Shown here: in pieces, positions 9,935-19,082 of the stretch
Layout: the number at the start of each line of letters is the position of its first letter
How positions within the stretch are numbered: position 1 is the stretch's first letter
Source of the DNA: Flavobacteriaceae bacterium
GTDB lineage: Bacteria > Bacteroidota > Bacteroidia > Flavobacteriales > Flavobacteriaceae
Direction: 5' to 3'
NCBI GenBank assembly: GCA_018401115.1
Contig: JAGYKX010000006.1
Coordinates: 89,783 to 153,782 of the forward strand
DNA length: 64,000 nt
Notes under the pieces: model-generated
What the model was told of the DNA's origin: nothing
The model's input: the letters and a program-made list of their open reading frames with translations, nothing else
The model's database searches: none
Position numbers and translations under genes: made by a program

Positions 9935-11260
9935 ATGAAAGAGACAAATTATTCTGTTGGCTTAGATATTGGAACTACTAAGATCGTAGCCATTATAGGG
10001 AAGGAGAACGAGTATGGTAAAATAGAAATTCTCGGTATTGGGAAATCTAAAAGTTTGGGGGTACACAGAGGTGTAGTGAATAATATTACACAAACCATTG
10101 AGTCTATTCAGCAAGCGGTGCAACAAGCAGAAACAGATTCTGGCTTGAAAATAGATACGGTATCTGTGGGAATAGCCGGACAACACATTCGTTCGCTGCA
10201 ACACTCAGATTATATTACGCGTGCCAATTCAGAGGAAGTGATTGGTTATGAAGACGTAGACAACCTTTGCAACCAGGTGTATAAATTAGTGATGCTTCCT
10301 GGAGAGGAAATTATTCACGTACTACCTCAGGAGTTTAAGGTAGACGGTCAGGCAGAAATAAAAGAGCCTATGGGTATGTATGGTGGGCGTTTAGAAGCTA
10401 ATTTCCATGTGGTTGTAGGACAGGTTTCTTCTATAAAGAATATAGTTCGTTGCATTAAGAGTGCAGGTCTAAATCTGGGAGAAATATCCCTAGAGCCTTT
10501 AGCGTCTGCCAATGCAGTCTTGAGTCAGGAAGAAAAAGAGGCTGGTGTGGCGCTCATAGACATAGGGGGAGGTACTACGGATCTCGCCATTTTTAAAGAT
10601 GGTATTATACGCCATACTGCCGTGATCCCATTTGGGGGTAACGTCATTACAGAAGATATTAAAGAAGGCTGCTCGATTATTGAAAAGCAGGCAGAACTCT
10701 TAAAAATAAAGTTTGGATCTGCTTGGCCAGGAGAGAACAAAGACAATGAAATTGTCTCTATACCAGGATTGAGAGGAAGGGATCCAAAAGAGATTACCTT
10801 GAAGAACCTCTCTAAAATTATTCACGCAAGAGTCGTAGAAATTATAGAGCAGGTCTATGTGGAAATTAAAAATTACGGCCATGAGGAGCAGAAAAAGAAA
10901 CTCATTGGTGGTATAGTACTCACAGGAGGGGGAAGTCAGTTAAAGCACCTCAAACAACTGGTAGAATACATTACCGGGATGGATACCCGAATTGGGTATC
11001 CCAACGAGCACCTTGCAGGAGATTCTGAAGAAGAAATTGCTTCGCCATTATATGCTACAGGGGTAGGATTATTAATGAGCGCGGTGGCTTCAGATGCGAA
11101 GCAGAAACCGCATCAAGAGTTAACCGCAGAAGAAGTTCAAGAAGAGGTTTCTGAAGCAGCATCGGCTGAGAAGGCGCCAGAGGAGGACAAAGCCCCAAGA
11201 AAAAACATCTTTGACAAATGGTCAGAGAAATTGAAAGATTTTTTAGACAACGCAGAATAA
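9935..11260 (+). CDS. ftsA: Cell division protein FtsA
   Basis: Actin-fold motifs VGLDIGTTKIVAIIG and ALIDIGGGTTDLAIF; likely start ATG 9935 (ORF track starts at TTG 9905). Confidence 0.94.
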   Translation: MKETNYSVGLDIGTTKIVAIIGKENEYGKIEILGIGKSKSLGVHRGVVNNITQTIESIQQAVQQAETDSGLKIDTVSVGIAGQHIRSLQHSDYITRANSEEVIGYEDVDNLCNQVYKLVMLPGEEIIHVLPQEFKVDGQAEIKEPMGMYGGRLEANFHVVVGQVSSIKNIVRCIKSAGLNLGEISLEPLASANAVLSQEEKEAGVALIDIGGGTTDLAIFKDGIIRHTAVIPFGGNVITEDIKEGCSIIEKQAELLKIKFGSAWPGENKDNEIVSIPGLRGRDPKEITLKNLSKIIHARVVEIIEQVYVEIKNYGHEEQKKKLIGGIVLTGGGSQLKHLKQLVEYITGMDTRIGYPNEHLAGDSEEEIASPLYATGVGLLMSAVASDAKQKPHQELTAEEVQEEVSEAASAEKAPEEDKAPRKNIFDKWSEKLKDFLDNAE

Positions 11261-11288
11261 AACACCAAAAATATAAGAACCCAAATTT

Positions 11289-13382
11289 ATGAGTGATCAC
11301 AGCGAATTTGACAGCATTGCATTTGACCTTCCAAAAAACCAAAGCAACGTAATTAAAGTCATTGGCGTTGGCGGAGGGGGTAGTAATGCGATTAACCACA
11401 TGTTCCAGTCCGGTATTAACGGGGTTGACTTTGTGGTGTGTAATACAGACGCACAGGCATTACAAAACTCTCCAGTACCCAATAAAATTCAATTAGGACT
11501 TTCGCTTACAGAAGGTCTTGGTGCAGGTGCTAACCCAGAGGTGGGAGAGCAGTCTGCTTTGGAGAGTATGACAGACATAAAAGCCATGTTAGACACCACG
11601 ACTAAAATGGTTTTTATTACCGCCGGAATGGGTGGTGGCACAGGAACTGGTGCAGCTCCAATGATTGCCAAACAAGCCAAAGAATTGGATATTTTAACCG
11701 TTGGTATTGTGACCATTCCTTTTCAGTTTGAAGGGAAAATGCGTTCTGAACAAGCCCAAAAAGGGATTGAAAATCTGCGTTCCCAAGTAGATTCGCTAAT
11801 TATTATTAACAACAATAAACTTAGAGAGGTTTATGGGAATCTAGGCTTTAAAGCTGGTTTTTCAAAAGCAGACGAGGTATTGGCCACTGCAGCAAAAGGA
11901 ATTGCTGAGGTAATTACCCACCACTACACTCAGAATATTGACCTTAGAGATGCCAAAACTGTATTGGCCAATTCTGGTACAGCGATCATGGGATCTTCTC
12001 AAGCATCTGGCTCTGGTAGGGCACATGAAGCCATTTCTAAGGCCTTAGATTCACCGCTCTTAAACGACAATAAAATTACTGGAGCTAAAAATGTGTTGTT
12101 GCTCATTGTGTCTGGAAGCCAAGAGATTACCATAGATGAAATAGGGGAGATTAATGAATACATTCAGTCAGAGGCTGGAAATAGCGCTAATATTATTATG
12201 GGTGTTGGAGAGGACAGTGCCTTGGGAGAAGCTATTGCGGTAACTGTTATTGCCACTGGATTTGATCAAGAACAACAAAATAATATTGTCAATACAGAAT
12301 CGAAAAAAATCATTCACACCTTAGAAGAAGAGCAGCGTGCGGCTATAAATCTCACGCCAGAAAAACCTTCTTTTCAATCCTTAGATCCGCTAGAAGAATC
12401 TCAGCCCAAAGCGAGTGATCAAGTGGTGGTTCACACCCTTGATATGGAGGAAGTAGAACATAGCGTTCCAGTAAAAGAGGCGGATCCTTTGGTGCCTTCC
12501 ACCCCAGCGATTTTAGATTTGGAGGTAACTTATACCTTGGTAGAAGCGTTCAAAGAGCCATTGCATTCTTCACCGCCAAAGCAGGATTCGTTCCTTCCTT
12601 TAGTGGGAGATTTCGAAGTAGTAGACGCAGAAGATCTCTCTGCTGCATTGGCAGAAGAAACTTTTGAAGACCATACTGAAAATGAGACGATGGATTTTAC
12701 AAATACACTTTTTGATTTGCCTATTGATCACGCAAATCAGCAGGAGTCTTTAGTAGAAGAAGCCTCGTTTTCATCCAATAAGCAAGAAGAAACTATTGAA
12801 GAATCTTACTCAGAACAACCCAATTCATTTGAAAGTGTGACTGATGAGGAGGAAGAAGCACCCACTATTACATTTAGTTTGGGAGACGACATTATGGATA
12901 TGGAAGTTAAAGACCCTGTAGAGGTAATCCCTGTGTTGGAATACAATGCTGCTGGAGAAAAAAGATACAGCTTAGATGATTATATGGAGCTGGAGGCACA
13001 TTTAGGGACAGCTAAAGAAACGTCTCCCGAAACACAAGAGCACCCAGAAGAAGAAATAGTTTTTGAAAAGAAAATTGTTGAATCTCTAAAGGTAAAGCCT
13101 CAAGAAGAAGCACTAGATCCTATGGAAGCGCCTATTGAAGCCCTACTCAAAGAGCGTGCAGACGAGCGAAGAAGAAAATTGAGGGATTTCAATTATAAAT
13201 TCAACAACAGTATTAATAAGATCGAAGAGATAGAAAAAGAACCCGCCTATAAAAGGCAAGGTATTTCTTTATCCGAAGGCCCGTCGGAGGGAAAAATCTC
13301 AAGAACTACATTGAGCACAGATTCTAATGAAGATACTCAATTGCGCAGTAATAATTCGTTCTTACACGATAATGTAGATTAA
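11289..13382 (+). CDS. ftsZ: Cell division protein FtsZ with long acidic C-terminal linker
   Basis: GGGGSNAI and GGGTGTGAAP tubulin/FtsZ signature; 697 aa with about 370 residues after the GTPase domain. Confidence 0.97.
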   Translation: MSDHSEFDSIAFDLPKNQSNVIKVIGVGGGGSNAINHMFQSGINGVDFVVCNTDAQALQNSPVPNKIQLGLSLTEGLGAGANPEVGEQSALESMTDIKAMLDTTTKMVFITAGMGGGTGTGAAPMIAKQAKELDILTVGIVTIPFQFEGKMRSEQAQKGIENLRSQVDSLIIINNNKLREVYGNLGFKAGFSKADEVLATAAKGIAEVITHHYTQNIDLRDAKTVLANSGTAIMGSSQASGSGRAHEAISKALDSPLLNDNKITGAKNVLLLIVSGSQEITIDEIGEINEYIQSEAGNSANIIMGVGEDSALGEAIAVTVIATGFDQEQQNNIVNTESKKIIHTLEEEQRAAINLTPEKPSFQSLDPLEESQPKASDQVVVHTLDMEEVEHSVPVKEADPLVPSTPAILDLEVTYTLVEAFKEPLHSSPPKQDSFLPLVGDFEVVDAEDLSAALAEETFEDHTENETMDFTNTLFDLPIDHANQQESLVEEASFSSNKQEETIEESYSEQPNSFESVTDEEEEAPTITFSLGDDIMDMEVKDPVEVIPVLEYNAAGEKRYSLDDYMELEAHLGTAKETSPETQEHPEEEIVFEKKIVESLKVKPQEEALDPMEAPIEALLKERADERRRKLRDFNYKFNNSINKIEEIEKEPAYKRQGISLSEGPSEGKISRTTLSTDSNEDTQLRSNNSFLHDNVD

Positions 13383-13406
13383 TATCAATTCACTTACACT
13401 CAATAG

Positions 13407-13430
13407 ACCCGAGGCACTGTTCTCGGGTTT
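13407..13430 (+). terminator. Intrinsic terminator after ftsZ
   Basis: acccgag (13407-13413), 8-nt loop, ctcgggt (13422-13428) followed by a T/A-rich tract. Confidence 0.7.
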
Positions 13431-13463
13431 ATTATTTATATTTGCACTACTAAAATATTAGAC

Positions 13464-13916
13464 ATGATGAGCTTACAAGATGCAGTAATGACAAAAATGA
13501 AAGAAGCTATGCGTGCCAAAGATACGGTGGCATTGTCTTCTTTAAGAGCTATAAAATCTGCTTTATTATTGGCCCAAACAGATGGGTCAGGCGCCACCAT
13601 GAGTGAGGCAGATGAAATTAAGATTGTTCAAAAATTAGTGAAACAGCGTCAAGATTCAGCAGCCATTTACAAGGAGCAGGGAAGAGAAGATTTGGCCCAA
13701 CCCGAATTAGATGAGGTTACGGTATTGGCTCAGTTTTTACCCGCCCAACTTTCAGAAGAAGAAGTTAAAGCAGTTGTTGCAGAAATTATTGCTGCAACAG
13801 GAGCTAAGGGCATGCAGGATATGGGTAGGGTAATGGGTCAAGCCAGTGGTAAATTAGCTGGTAAAGCAGACGGAAAAACCATTTCAACTGTGGTTAAGGC
13901 TCTTTTAAATGCCTAA
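13464..13916 (+). CDS. GatB/YqeY domain-containing protein
   Basis: MKEAMRAKDTVALSSLRAIKSAL...LVKQRQDSAAIYKEQGREDLA..E typical of YqeY. Confidence 0.92.
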   Translation: MMSLQDAVMTKMKEAMRAKDTVALSSLRAIKSALLLAQTDGSGATMSEADEIKIVQKLVKQRQDSAAIYKEQGREDLAQPELDEVTVLAQFLPAQLSEEEVKAVVAEIIAATGAKGMQDMGRVMGQASGKLAGKADGKTISTVVKALLNA

Positions 13917-14601
13917 TTCCACTTTGGCTAATACACTTGCTCGCTTGACACTAATTGGGGGCTTATTTTTTTTGAGTAATACCTCTGTGGTTTCAGGACA
14001 AGAGACCTACACTTGGAATGCTGTTTTTGCAGATTATCAGCTAGATTCTATTCAAGGCATTCGATTAGAAACTCATTATAGGACTAAAGATGTTTTTGGG
14101 GGTCAGCAGCAGTTTATTCTTCGTCCCTCTTATGTTAGAAAGATCAATTCACAAGTTACTTTATCTGGAGGCTATTCCTTTTTAAATACCGAGAAGCAAG
14201 CGGTTTTTTTGGAAGAGCACAATGTCTGGCAGCAGATTTTTTATATCATTCCGTTAGAAAAGAGCACTTTTTTTGGATGGCTGAGAGCAGAAGAGCGGTG
14301 GATAGAGAACACCGCTTCTGAATTTGATTTTGGAGGTAGGCTTCGTATTAGATTTGGCTGGAGAAAACCAATTTCAGGTTTGGGAAAAAAGTTCGAATTC
14401 ATGGCGTTTAACGAGATTTTTATGTTCACAAAGAACATATTTCCCCACACTTTTAACCAAAACTGGACCTTTCTAGGTTTTAGGGCTGTATTGTCTCCAG
14501 AAGCCACTTTGGTGAGTGGTTACCAACGTATTCATCAAGACAAACAAGGAGTTATTTTAGCAAAAAATCTTTGGTCTTCTATACTATTTATTCGCTTGTA
14601 A
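13909..14601 (+). CDS. DUF2490 family outer-membrane-like protein
   Basis: Signal peptide, repeated beta-strand pattern, R-x-E/W pattern of DUF2490. Confidence 0.65.
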   Translation: MPNSTLANTLARLTLIGGLFFLSNTSVVSGQETYTWNAVFADYQLDSIQGIRLETHYRTKDVFGGQQQFILRPSYVRKINSQVTLSGGYSFLNTEKQAVFLEEHNVWQQIFYIIPLEKSTFFGWLRAEERWIENTASEFDFGGRLRIRFGWRKPISGLGKKFEFMAFNEIFMFTKNIFPHTFNQNWTFLGFRAVLSPEATLVSGYQRIHQDKQGVILAKNLWSSILFIRL

Positions 14602-14620
14602 AAATTTCCTATTTTTAAGA

Positions 14621-15649
14621 ATGCAAGATCAGATTAAAAAACTAGCCCAGATTTTATTGGTCATTCTATTGGCATATGTAGGTGTTGTAGTTCTTGTTTT
14701 TATAGGGTTATTTAATACCACAAAGCCTGAAAAATATGTGCCTATAGCAGTTCCTGAGTACCAAACGGATTTAGAAGCGGCTGTTTATGCCACCCAAGAT
14801 CCATCACTACAGTTGGGATACGAAGTCTTAGTAAACACCTCCAAAGTAATAGGGCCTCTCGTGGCCAATGCCGCTAAGCGCACCACCGGAAACAATCTAG
14901 AGTGTATTTCTTGTCACCTCAATGAAGGTACCAAAGCCTTTGGAATTCCATTGAATACAGTATTAGAACGTTTCCCGCAATTCAGAGGCAGAGAAAATAA
15001 AATAGGCACCATAGAAGACCGAATTAATGGCTGCCTAACTAGAAGTATGAATGGTAAGCCTTTGGACGCCAACGCTCAAGAGATGAAATCCTTAGTGGCT
15101 TTTCTGGGATGGTTAAACAAGGAAACAACCCGGGATGTGGGAAATAGCCTGTATGCCAAAGCCACGGAAAAAGGCATAAAACCTATGGAGTGGCCCAACC
15201 GTCCTGCAGATTTAAGCCATGGCGCAGAAGTCTTTGAGCAGCAGTGTGTGTTGTGTCACCAAAAAAACGGGCAGGGAACTAAAGAGACAGAAGGACAATA
15301 TTTGTATCCGCCCTTATGGGGTAGAGACAGTTATAACAATGGTGCTGGAATGACCAGATTACTCACTGCAGCTTCTTTCATTAAATACAATATGCCTTAT
15401 GGTGTAAGTCACCAGAACCCTATACTCACAGATGAGGAAGCCTATGATGTAGCAGCCTATATGAACCAACAGCAAAGACCTGAAAAAGCGGCCTTATTGG
15501 CAGATTTTCCAGATAGGACTAAAAAGCCATTGTCTACTCCCTATGGTCCTTATGCAGATCCATATCCTGTGGAACAGCATCAGCTAGGACCCTACGGGCC
15601 AATAGCGGACTATTATAAAAAAGAGTTCGGGATAATAAAGACTAAGTAG
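14621..15649 (+). CDS. Diheme c-type cytochrome, thiosulfate dehydrogenase (TsdA)-like
   Basis: Two CxxCH motifs (CISCH, CVLCH); FPQFRGRENKIGTIEDRINGCLTRSMNGKPL resembles TsdA-family proteins. Confidence 0.75.
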   Translation: MQDQIKKLAQILLVILLAYVGVVVLVFIGLFNTTKPEKYVPIAVPEYQTDLEAAVYATQDPSLQLGYEVLVNTSKVIGPLVANAAKRTTGNNLECISCHLNEGTKAFGIPLNTVLERFPQFRGRENKIGTIEDRINGCLTRSMNGKPLDANAQEMKSLVAFLGWLNKETTRDVGNSLYAKATEKGIKPMEWPNRPADLSHGAEVFEQQCVLCHQKNGQGTKETEGQYLYPPLWGRDSYNNGAGMTRLLTAASFIKYNMPYGVSHQNPILTDEEAYDVAAYMNQQQRPEKAALLADFPDRTKKPLSTPYGPYADPYPVEQHQLGPYGPIADYYKKEFGIIKTK

Positions 15650-15656
15650 CCTTAGT
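15641..15656. terminator. Short hairpin between convergent cytochrome and GH16 genes, overlapping the cytochrome stop codon
   Basis: actaag (15641-15646) tagc cttagt (15651-15656) followed by TTT on the + strand. Confidence 0.4.
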
Positions 15657-16512
15657 TTTCGTAAAGTCTTATGTAATCTATGACCATGCTGTCTTGGTTA
15701 AAGCTGGCCGGAATGTCACCTCCTAAACTACCTCCCATAGCTACATTTAAAAGTAAGAAAAATTCTTGGTTAAAGGGTAGTGACTCATTTAGGTTTATGT
15801 CAAAATACTTGACACTTTCTACATACATCTTAATGGTATTTTCGTTCCAAATAAGTCTGTATTCTTTAAAATCAGAGCCTATATTGGCGGCGGTTATTTC
15901 ATCTGAAAATTTAGCATTGGTGTTGTCTGCTGTGTTTTTCCAATGAACAGTTCCCAATATTTTATTTTTTTCTTGGCCATTTTGCTCTACAAGGTCTATT
16001 TCCCCACAATTGGGCCATCCTACAGCATCCAAATTGGCTCCCATAAGCCAAATAGCAGGCCATGTTCCTTTAGATTGAGGAAACTTAGCCCTCACTTTTA
16101 ACTGCCCGTGTTTGAACGAGAATTTATTTTGAGATTTAATTCTAGCTGAAGTATATGATTTTCCATCTAGATTCTCTTTGAGGGCAGTAATGGTTAAAAA
16201 GCCATTGGCTATTTTCAGATTTTTTGAAGAAGTGGTATAAGTTTGCAATTCCTGATTTCCCCAACCGGGTATACCAAAAGCACTACCGTCTCCTAGATCA
16301 TGTGTCCATGTGCTATTGTCTAGACTGTTAGACTCGAATTCTTCAGACCAAACGAGCCCAATCTTATCTTGTTCACTCAGGCTAATTCCTTGTGCTTCTG
16401 GGGTAAGATTCTCCTCTTCTCCTTCTTCTGATGAAGCGCAAGAAGCCAAGAATAGTAAAAAAATAGCATTAATAAATAAAAATGATTTTAAGGGTTCATT
16501 TGTTCTTTTCAT
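15652..16512 (-). CDS. Glycoside hydrolase family 16 (laminarinase/beta-glucanase-like) lipoprotein
   Basis: GH16 catalytic motif GEIDLVEQ; WPAIWLMG; lipobox FLASC. Confidence 0.9.
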   Translation of the reverse strand: MKRTNEPLKSFLFINAIFLLFLASCASSEEGEEENLTPEAQGISLSEQDKIGLVWSEEFESNSLDNSTWTHDLGDGSAFGIPGWGNQELQTYTTSSKNLKIANGFLTITALKENLDGKSYTSARIKSQNKFSFKHGQLKVRAKFPQSKGTWPAIWLMGANLDAVGWPNCGEIDLVEQNGQEKNKILGTVHWKNTADNTNAKFSDEITAANIGSDFKEYRLIWNENTIKMYVESVKYFDINLNESLPFNQEFFLLLNVAMGGSLGGDIPASFNQDSMVIDYIRLYEN

Positions 16513-16550
16513 TAATGCTATTTTTTTATAACTTATTTTAAGTGGTATTA

Positions 16551-16963
16551 TTATTTTTTGAAGTAGAAATTGTCAAAAAAGATCGTTCCAGCACCAACAA
16601 TTTTAAACTGAAAAACTTTATTCAATTCAACTGGAGAGAAATCGCTTAATGGAATATCAATACTATTCCATTCTCCTGGTGTAATGGCTATAGTTTTTTT
16701 AACTTCTGTAGTAGGTTCATTGCTAATCAAAAAGAAATCTACCGTTGTTTGGTCTGCAGACCAGTAATCAAGGTGGATGGTATTATACGCACTAACATCT
16801 TGTACTGTAAATTCTGTTCCTTGGTAGTTTAAGTTGGTGTATTTCAACACTGAATTATCTGCTAATACCTCTGTGGTTACTTGCGTACTTTGCCCCCAAT
16901 CTGGATTAAAGTTAGTTCCCTCGACATCTGTGTAGGAGTCACTAAATATAGATAAAACATCTT
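16551..16963 (-). repeat. Intragenic domain repeat, copy 2
   Basis: Encodes DVLSIFSDSYTDVEGTNFNPDWGQSTQV...FFDNFYFKK. Confidence 0.75.
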
Positions 16964-18203
16964 CAGCCGCAGCTGTTGGTGCCTCTGGTCCAGCTGCTGG
17001 AGAAGAAGCTACAGGAGTTTCACCATGGAAATAAATATTATCAAAGAAGACAGTACCATTTCCGTCTACCTTAAATTGAATTACGTCTGCTAAGTCTACC
17101 ACATCTGAAAAATCAGTCAAAGCAATATCTACACTTTTCCATTCTCCTAGACTACTTATATCTAATGATTTCGCTTTTTCTTTTCCTTCTCCTGAACTAA
17201 TCAAGAAGAAGTTTAATGCAGTTGAATCCGACGTCCAGTAGTCAATGTGAATTGAAGTGTACCCACTTACGTTTAATGGGGATGCAAATGCAGTTCCTTG
17301 ATAATTTAAACCAGCGTATTTCAATACTGAATTACCCCCTAAATCTACTGTACTTACTTGGGTACTTTGTCCCCAGTTTGGATTAAAATCTGTTCCAGCT
17401 ATATCTGTGTAAGAATCGCTAAATACAGACATTACGTCTGCTGCATCCAAAGATGGTGCTGAGGGAGCTTCTGTTGGGCTACTCACTTCTTCAACAGCTA
17501 CAGGAGTAGAGAATGCTATATTGTCTATATAATAAGTTGTTTCTGCGCTATTGGTAATATTAATCGCTACGATAATTACAATTCTGTCGTATTTATTACT
17601 GTCCTCAGCAGAAAAATTATATACTAATTTTTCCCACGCACCAGTGGCTGTAGTAGTTACTGTAGCTTCTTTGAAATTATCTGAATTTGAGGAGTCTTCA
17701 ATTTTTAACAATACATTTTGTCCTGGCGCTGCTGAGTGAACGTCAATAGAGATGGCTTCTTGACCAGCAGGGAAGATAATTTTTTCATTGATATTAAAAA
17801 AGAAGCCTGCCCAAGGCTCTATACCCGCATCTTCCTCTATTTTCAATACTTTTGAAGAATTATTTACCGCTCCAGGGTTAGGATTATCTACATAATTAAG
17901 TTCTAAGTATTCTACTCCTGCAGCTCCTCCAAATCTTCCCCAAGTTCCGTTCAGATTCGCATCTGATAGAGCGCCTTCTTCAGAAAAAGGATTTCCATTA
18001 CATTCAAAGTCAATAGTCGCTGTGTTCAAACTTGGAAGTGCTTCAGTAAAACTATCACAACCCTCTACGACCACTCCAACTGGTTCCGGTTCTGCATCAA
18101 TAATAGGTTCATCGTTGTCGTCATTTGAGCAAGCTATTAAAGTCAATGCACTTGCAAATAAAAACACCTGTTTTGTGTTAAATAATTGAGATATCTTTTT
18201 CAT
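16551..18203 (-). CDS. Lipoprotein with tandem carbohydrate-binding-like domains
   Basis: Lipobox LIACS; two copies of a (DV)xSxFSDSYTDxxGTxFNPxWGQSTQV...FFDNxYF module plus a related N-terminal domain. Confidence 0.7.
   Translation of the reverse strand: MKKISQLFNTKQVFLFASALTLIACSNDDNDEPIIDAEPEPVGVVVEGCDSFTEALPSLNTATIDFECNGNPFSEEGALSDANLNGTWGRFGGAAGVEYLELNYVDNPNPGAVNNSSKVLKIEEDAGIEPWAGFFFNINEKIIFPAGQEAISIDVHSAAPGQNVLLKIEDSSNSDNFKEATVTTTATGAWEKLVYNFSAEDSNKYDRIVIIVAINITNSAETTYYIDNIAFSTPVAVEEVSSPTEAPSAPSLDAADVMSVFSDSYTDIAGTDFNPNWGQSTQVSTVDLGGNSVLKYAGLNYQGTAFASPLNVSGYTSIHIDYWTSDSTALNFFLISSGEGKEKAKSLDISSLGEWKSVDIALTDFSDVVDLADVIQFKVDGNGTVFFDNIYFHGETPVASSPAAGPEAPTAAAEDVLSIFSDSYTDVEGTNFNPDWGQSTQVTTEVLADNSVLKYTNLNYQGTEFTVQDVSAYNTIHLDYWSADQTTVDFFLISNEPTTEVKKTIAITPGEWNSIDIPLSDFSPVELNKVFQFKIVGAGTIFFDNFYFKK
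17025..17438 (-). repeat. Intragenic domain repeat, copy 1
   Basis: Encodes DVMSVFSDSYTDIAGTDFNPNWGQSTQV...FFDNIYFHG. Confidence 0.75.
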
Positions 18204-18344
18204 GTTTTAAAAAATTTTTTTTGCAATGTAGTAAAAAGTTTAATCTATAATTCGATTTAATATTTTTTTAATAATAGCGTTTATTTATTACTTAATTCTT
18301 TGTGCTTTTATGAAACAAAAAAAGTTTATTTACTTTTTTTTGTC

Positions 18345-18374
18345 TTGTACAGCAGATTGTTTCGAGTAACTTTG
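18345..18374 (+). promoter_or_regulatory. Bacteroidota-type promoter for tRNA-Arg
   Basis: TTG (18345-18347), 19-nt spacer, TAACTTTG (18367-18374), matching TTG/TAnnTTTG; 12 nt before the tRNA. Confidence 0.6.
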
Positions 18375-18386
18375 TTGTCTCAAATA

Positions 18387-18460
18387 GGCTGCGTAGTTCA
18401 ACTGGATAGAATATCAGATTTCGGCTCTGAGGGTTGGGGGTTCGAATCCCTTCGCGGTCA
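18387..18460 (+). tRNA. tRNA-Arg (anticodon TCG)
   Basis: Full cloverleaf: acceptor GGCTGCG/CGCGGTC, anticodon stem TCAGA-TTTCGGC-TCTGA, T-loop GTTCGAATC. CCA not encoded. Confidence 0.95.
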
Positions 18461-18467
18461 CAAGTAG

Positions 18468-18498
18468 AACCTTCAACCTTTATGGGTTGAAGGTTTTT
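18468..18498 (+). terminator. Intrinsic terminator after tRNA-Arg
   Basis: Perfect 11-bp stem aaccttcaacc/ggttgaaggtt with 6-nt loop followed by TTTT. Confidence 0.85.
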
Positions 18499-18837
18499 GT
18501 TTATTAACTATTAAGTTAGTTTTTATTAACTATTAAGTTAGTTTTTATTTTATTTTGTAGCCCCCCTTTTAAGATACTTCTAAATTCGATAAAATGTTTT
18601 ATTTGACCTCCTCCCATCATTAGGTACTGCTTATAAAAGTGGGAAGAACGCAAATGGGTAAGTATACAGTACATTCACATTCCTAAACTAAAATTTAAAT
18701 TATGATATTATCGCACAAAGAATTTGGTCTTACTCCTTATTTAGGAGGAATAAATAACGTTTTATGAAATTTTTAGTTTAGAAACTAGAAAGTATAGTTC
18801 ATTTAGGAAATAATAAATTAAACTTACTTTCTGAAAT

Positions 18838-19077
18838 TTAGTATGATCTACAATGAATAGGGTTAGAACAATTTCCTTTGTGAGCCATTAATCCATAACT
18901 AGAGTTTGAATCTGTCTCTTCTTTATAAATCAGATATTAACAACCATCATAGTTAATAACTGTAAATTGATTTTTAGGTAATTCATTAACTTTATTTGAT
19001 TCAGTTACAGTATTATTAAGAGAGTTATTTAAATTTAAATGATCACAGGAATATAATACTAATGTTACAAATATGAT
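18838..19077 (-). pseudogene. Decayed small lipoprotein-like gene with in-frame TAA and no start codon
   Basis: Minus-strand reading IIFVTLVLYSCDHLNLNNSLNNTVTESNKVNELPKNQFTVINYDGC*YLIYKEETDSNSSYGLMAHKGNCSNPIHCRSY*; TAA at 18937-18939; preceded by TAA without an ATG in frame. Confidence 0.65.
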
Positions 19078-19082
19078 TTAGA

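Noticed and set aside
18703-18768. Short + strand ORF MILSHKEFGLTPYLGGINNVL
   Set aside because: 21 aa, no motif or context; cannot be distinguished from chance.
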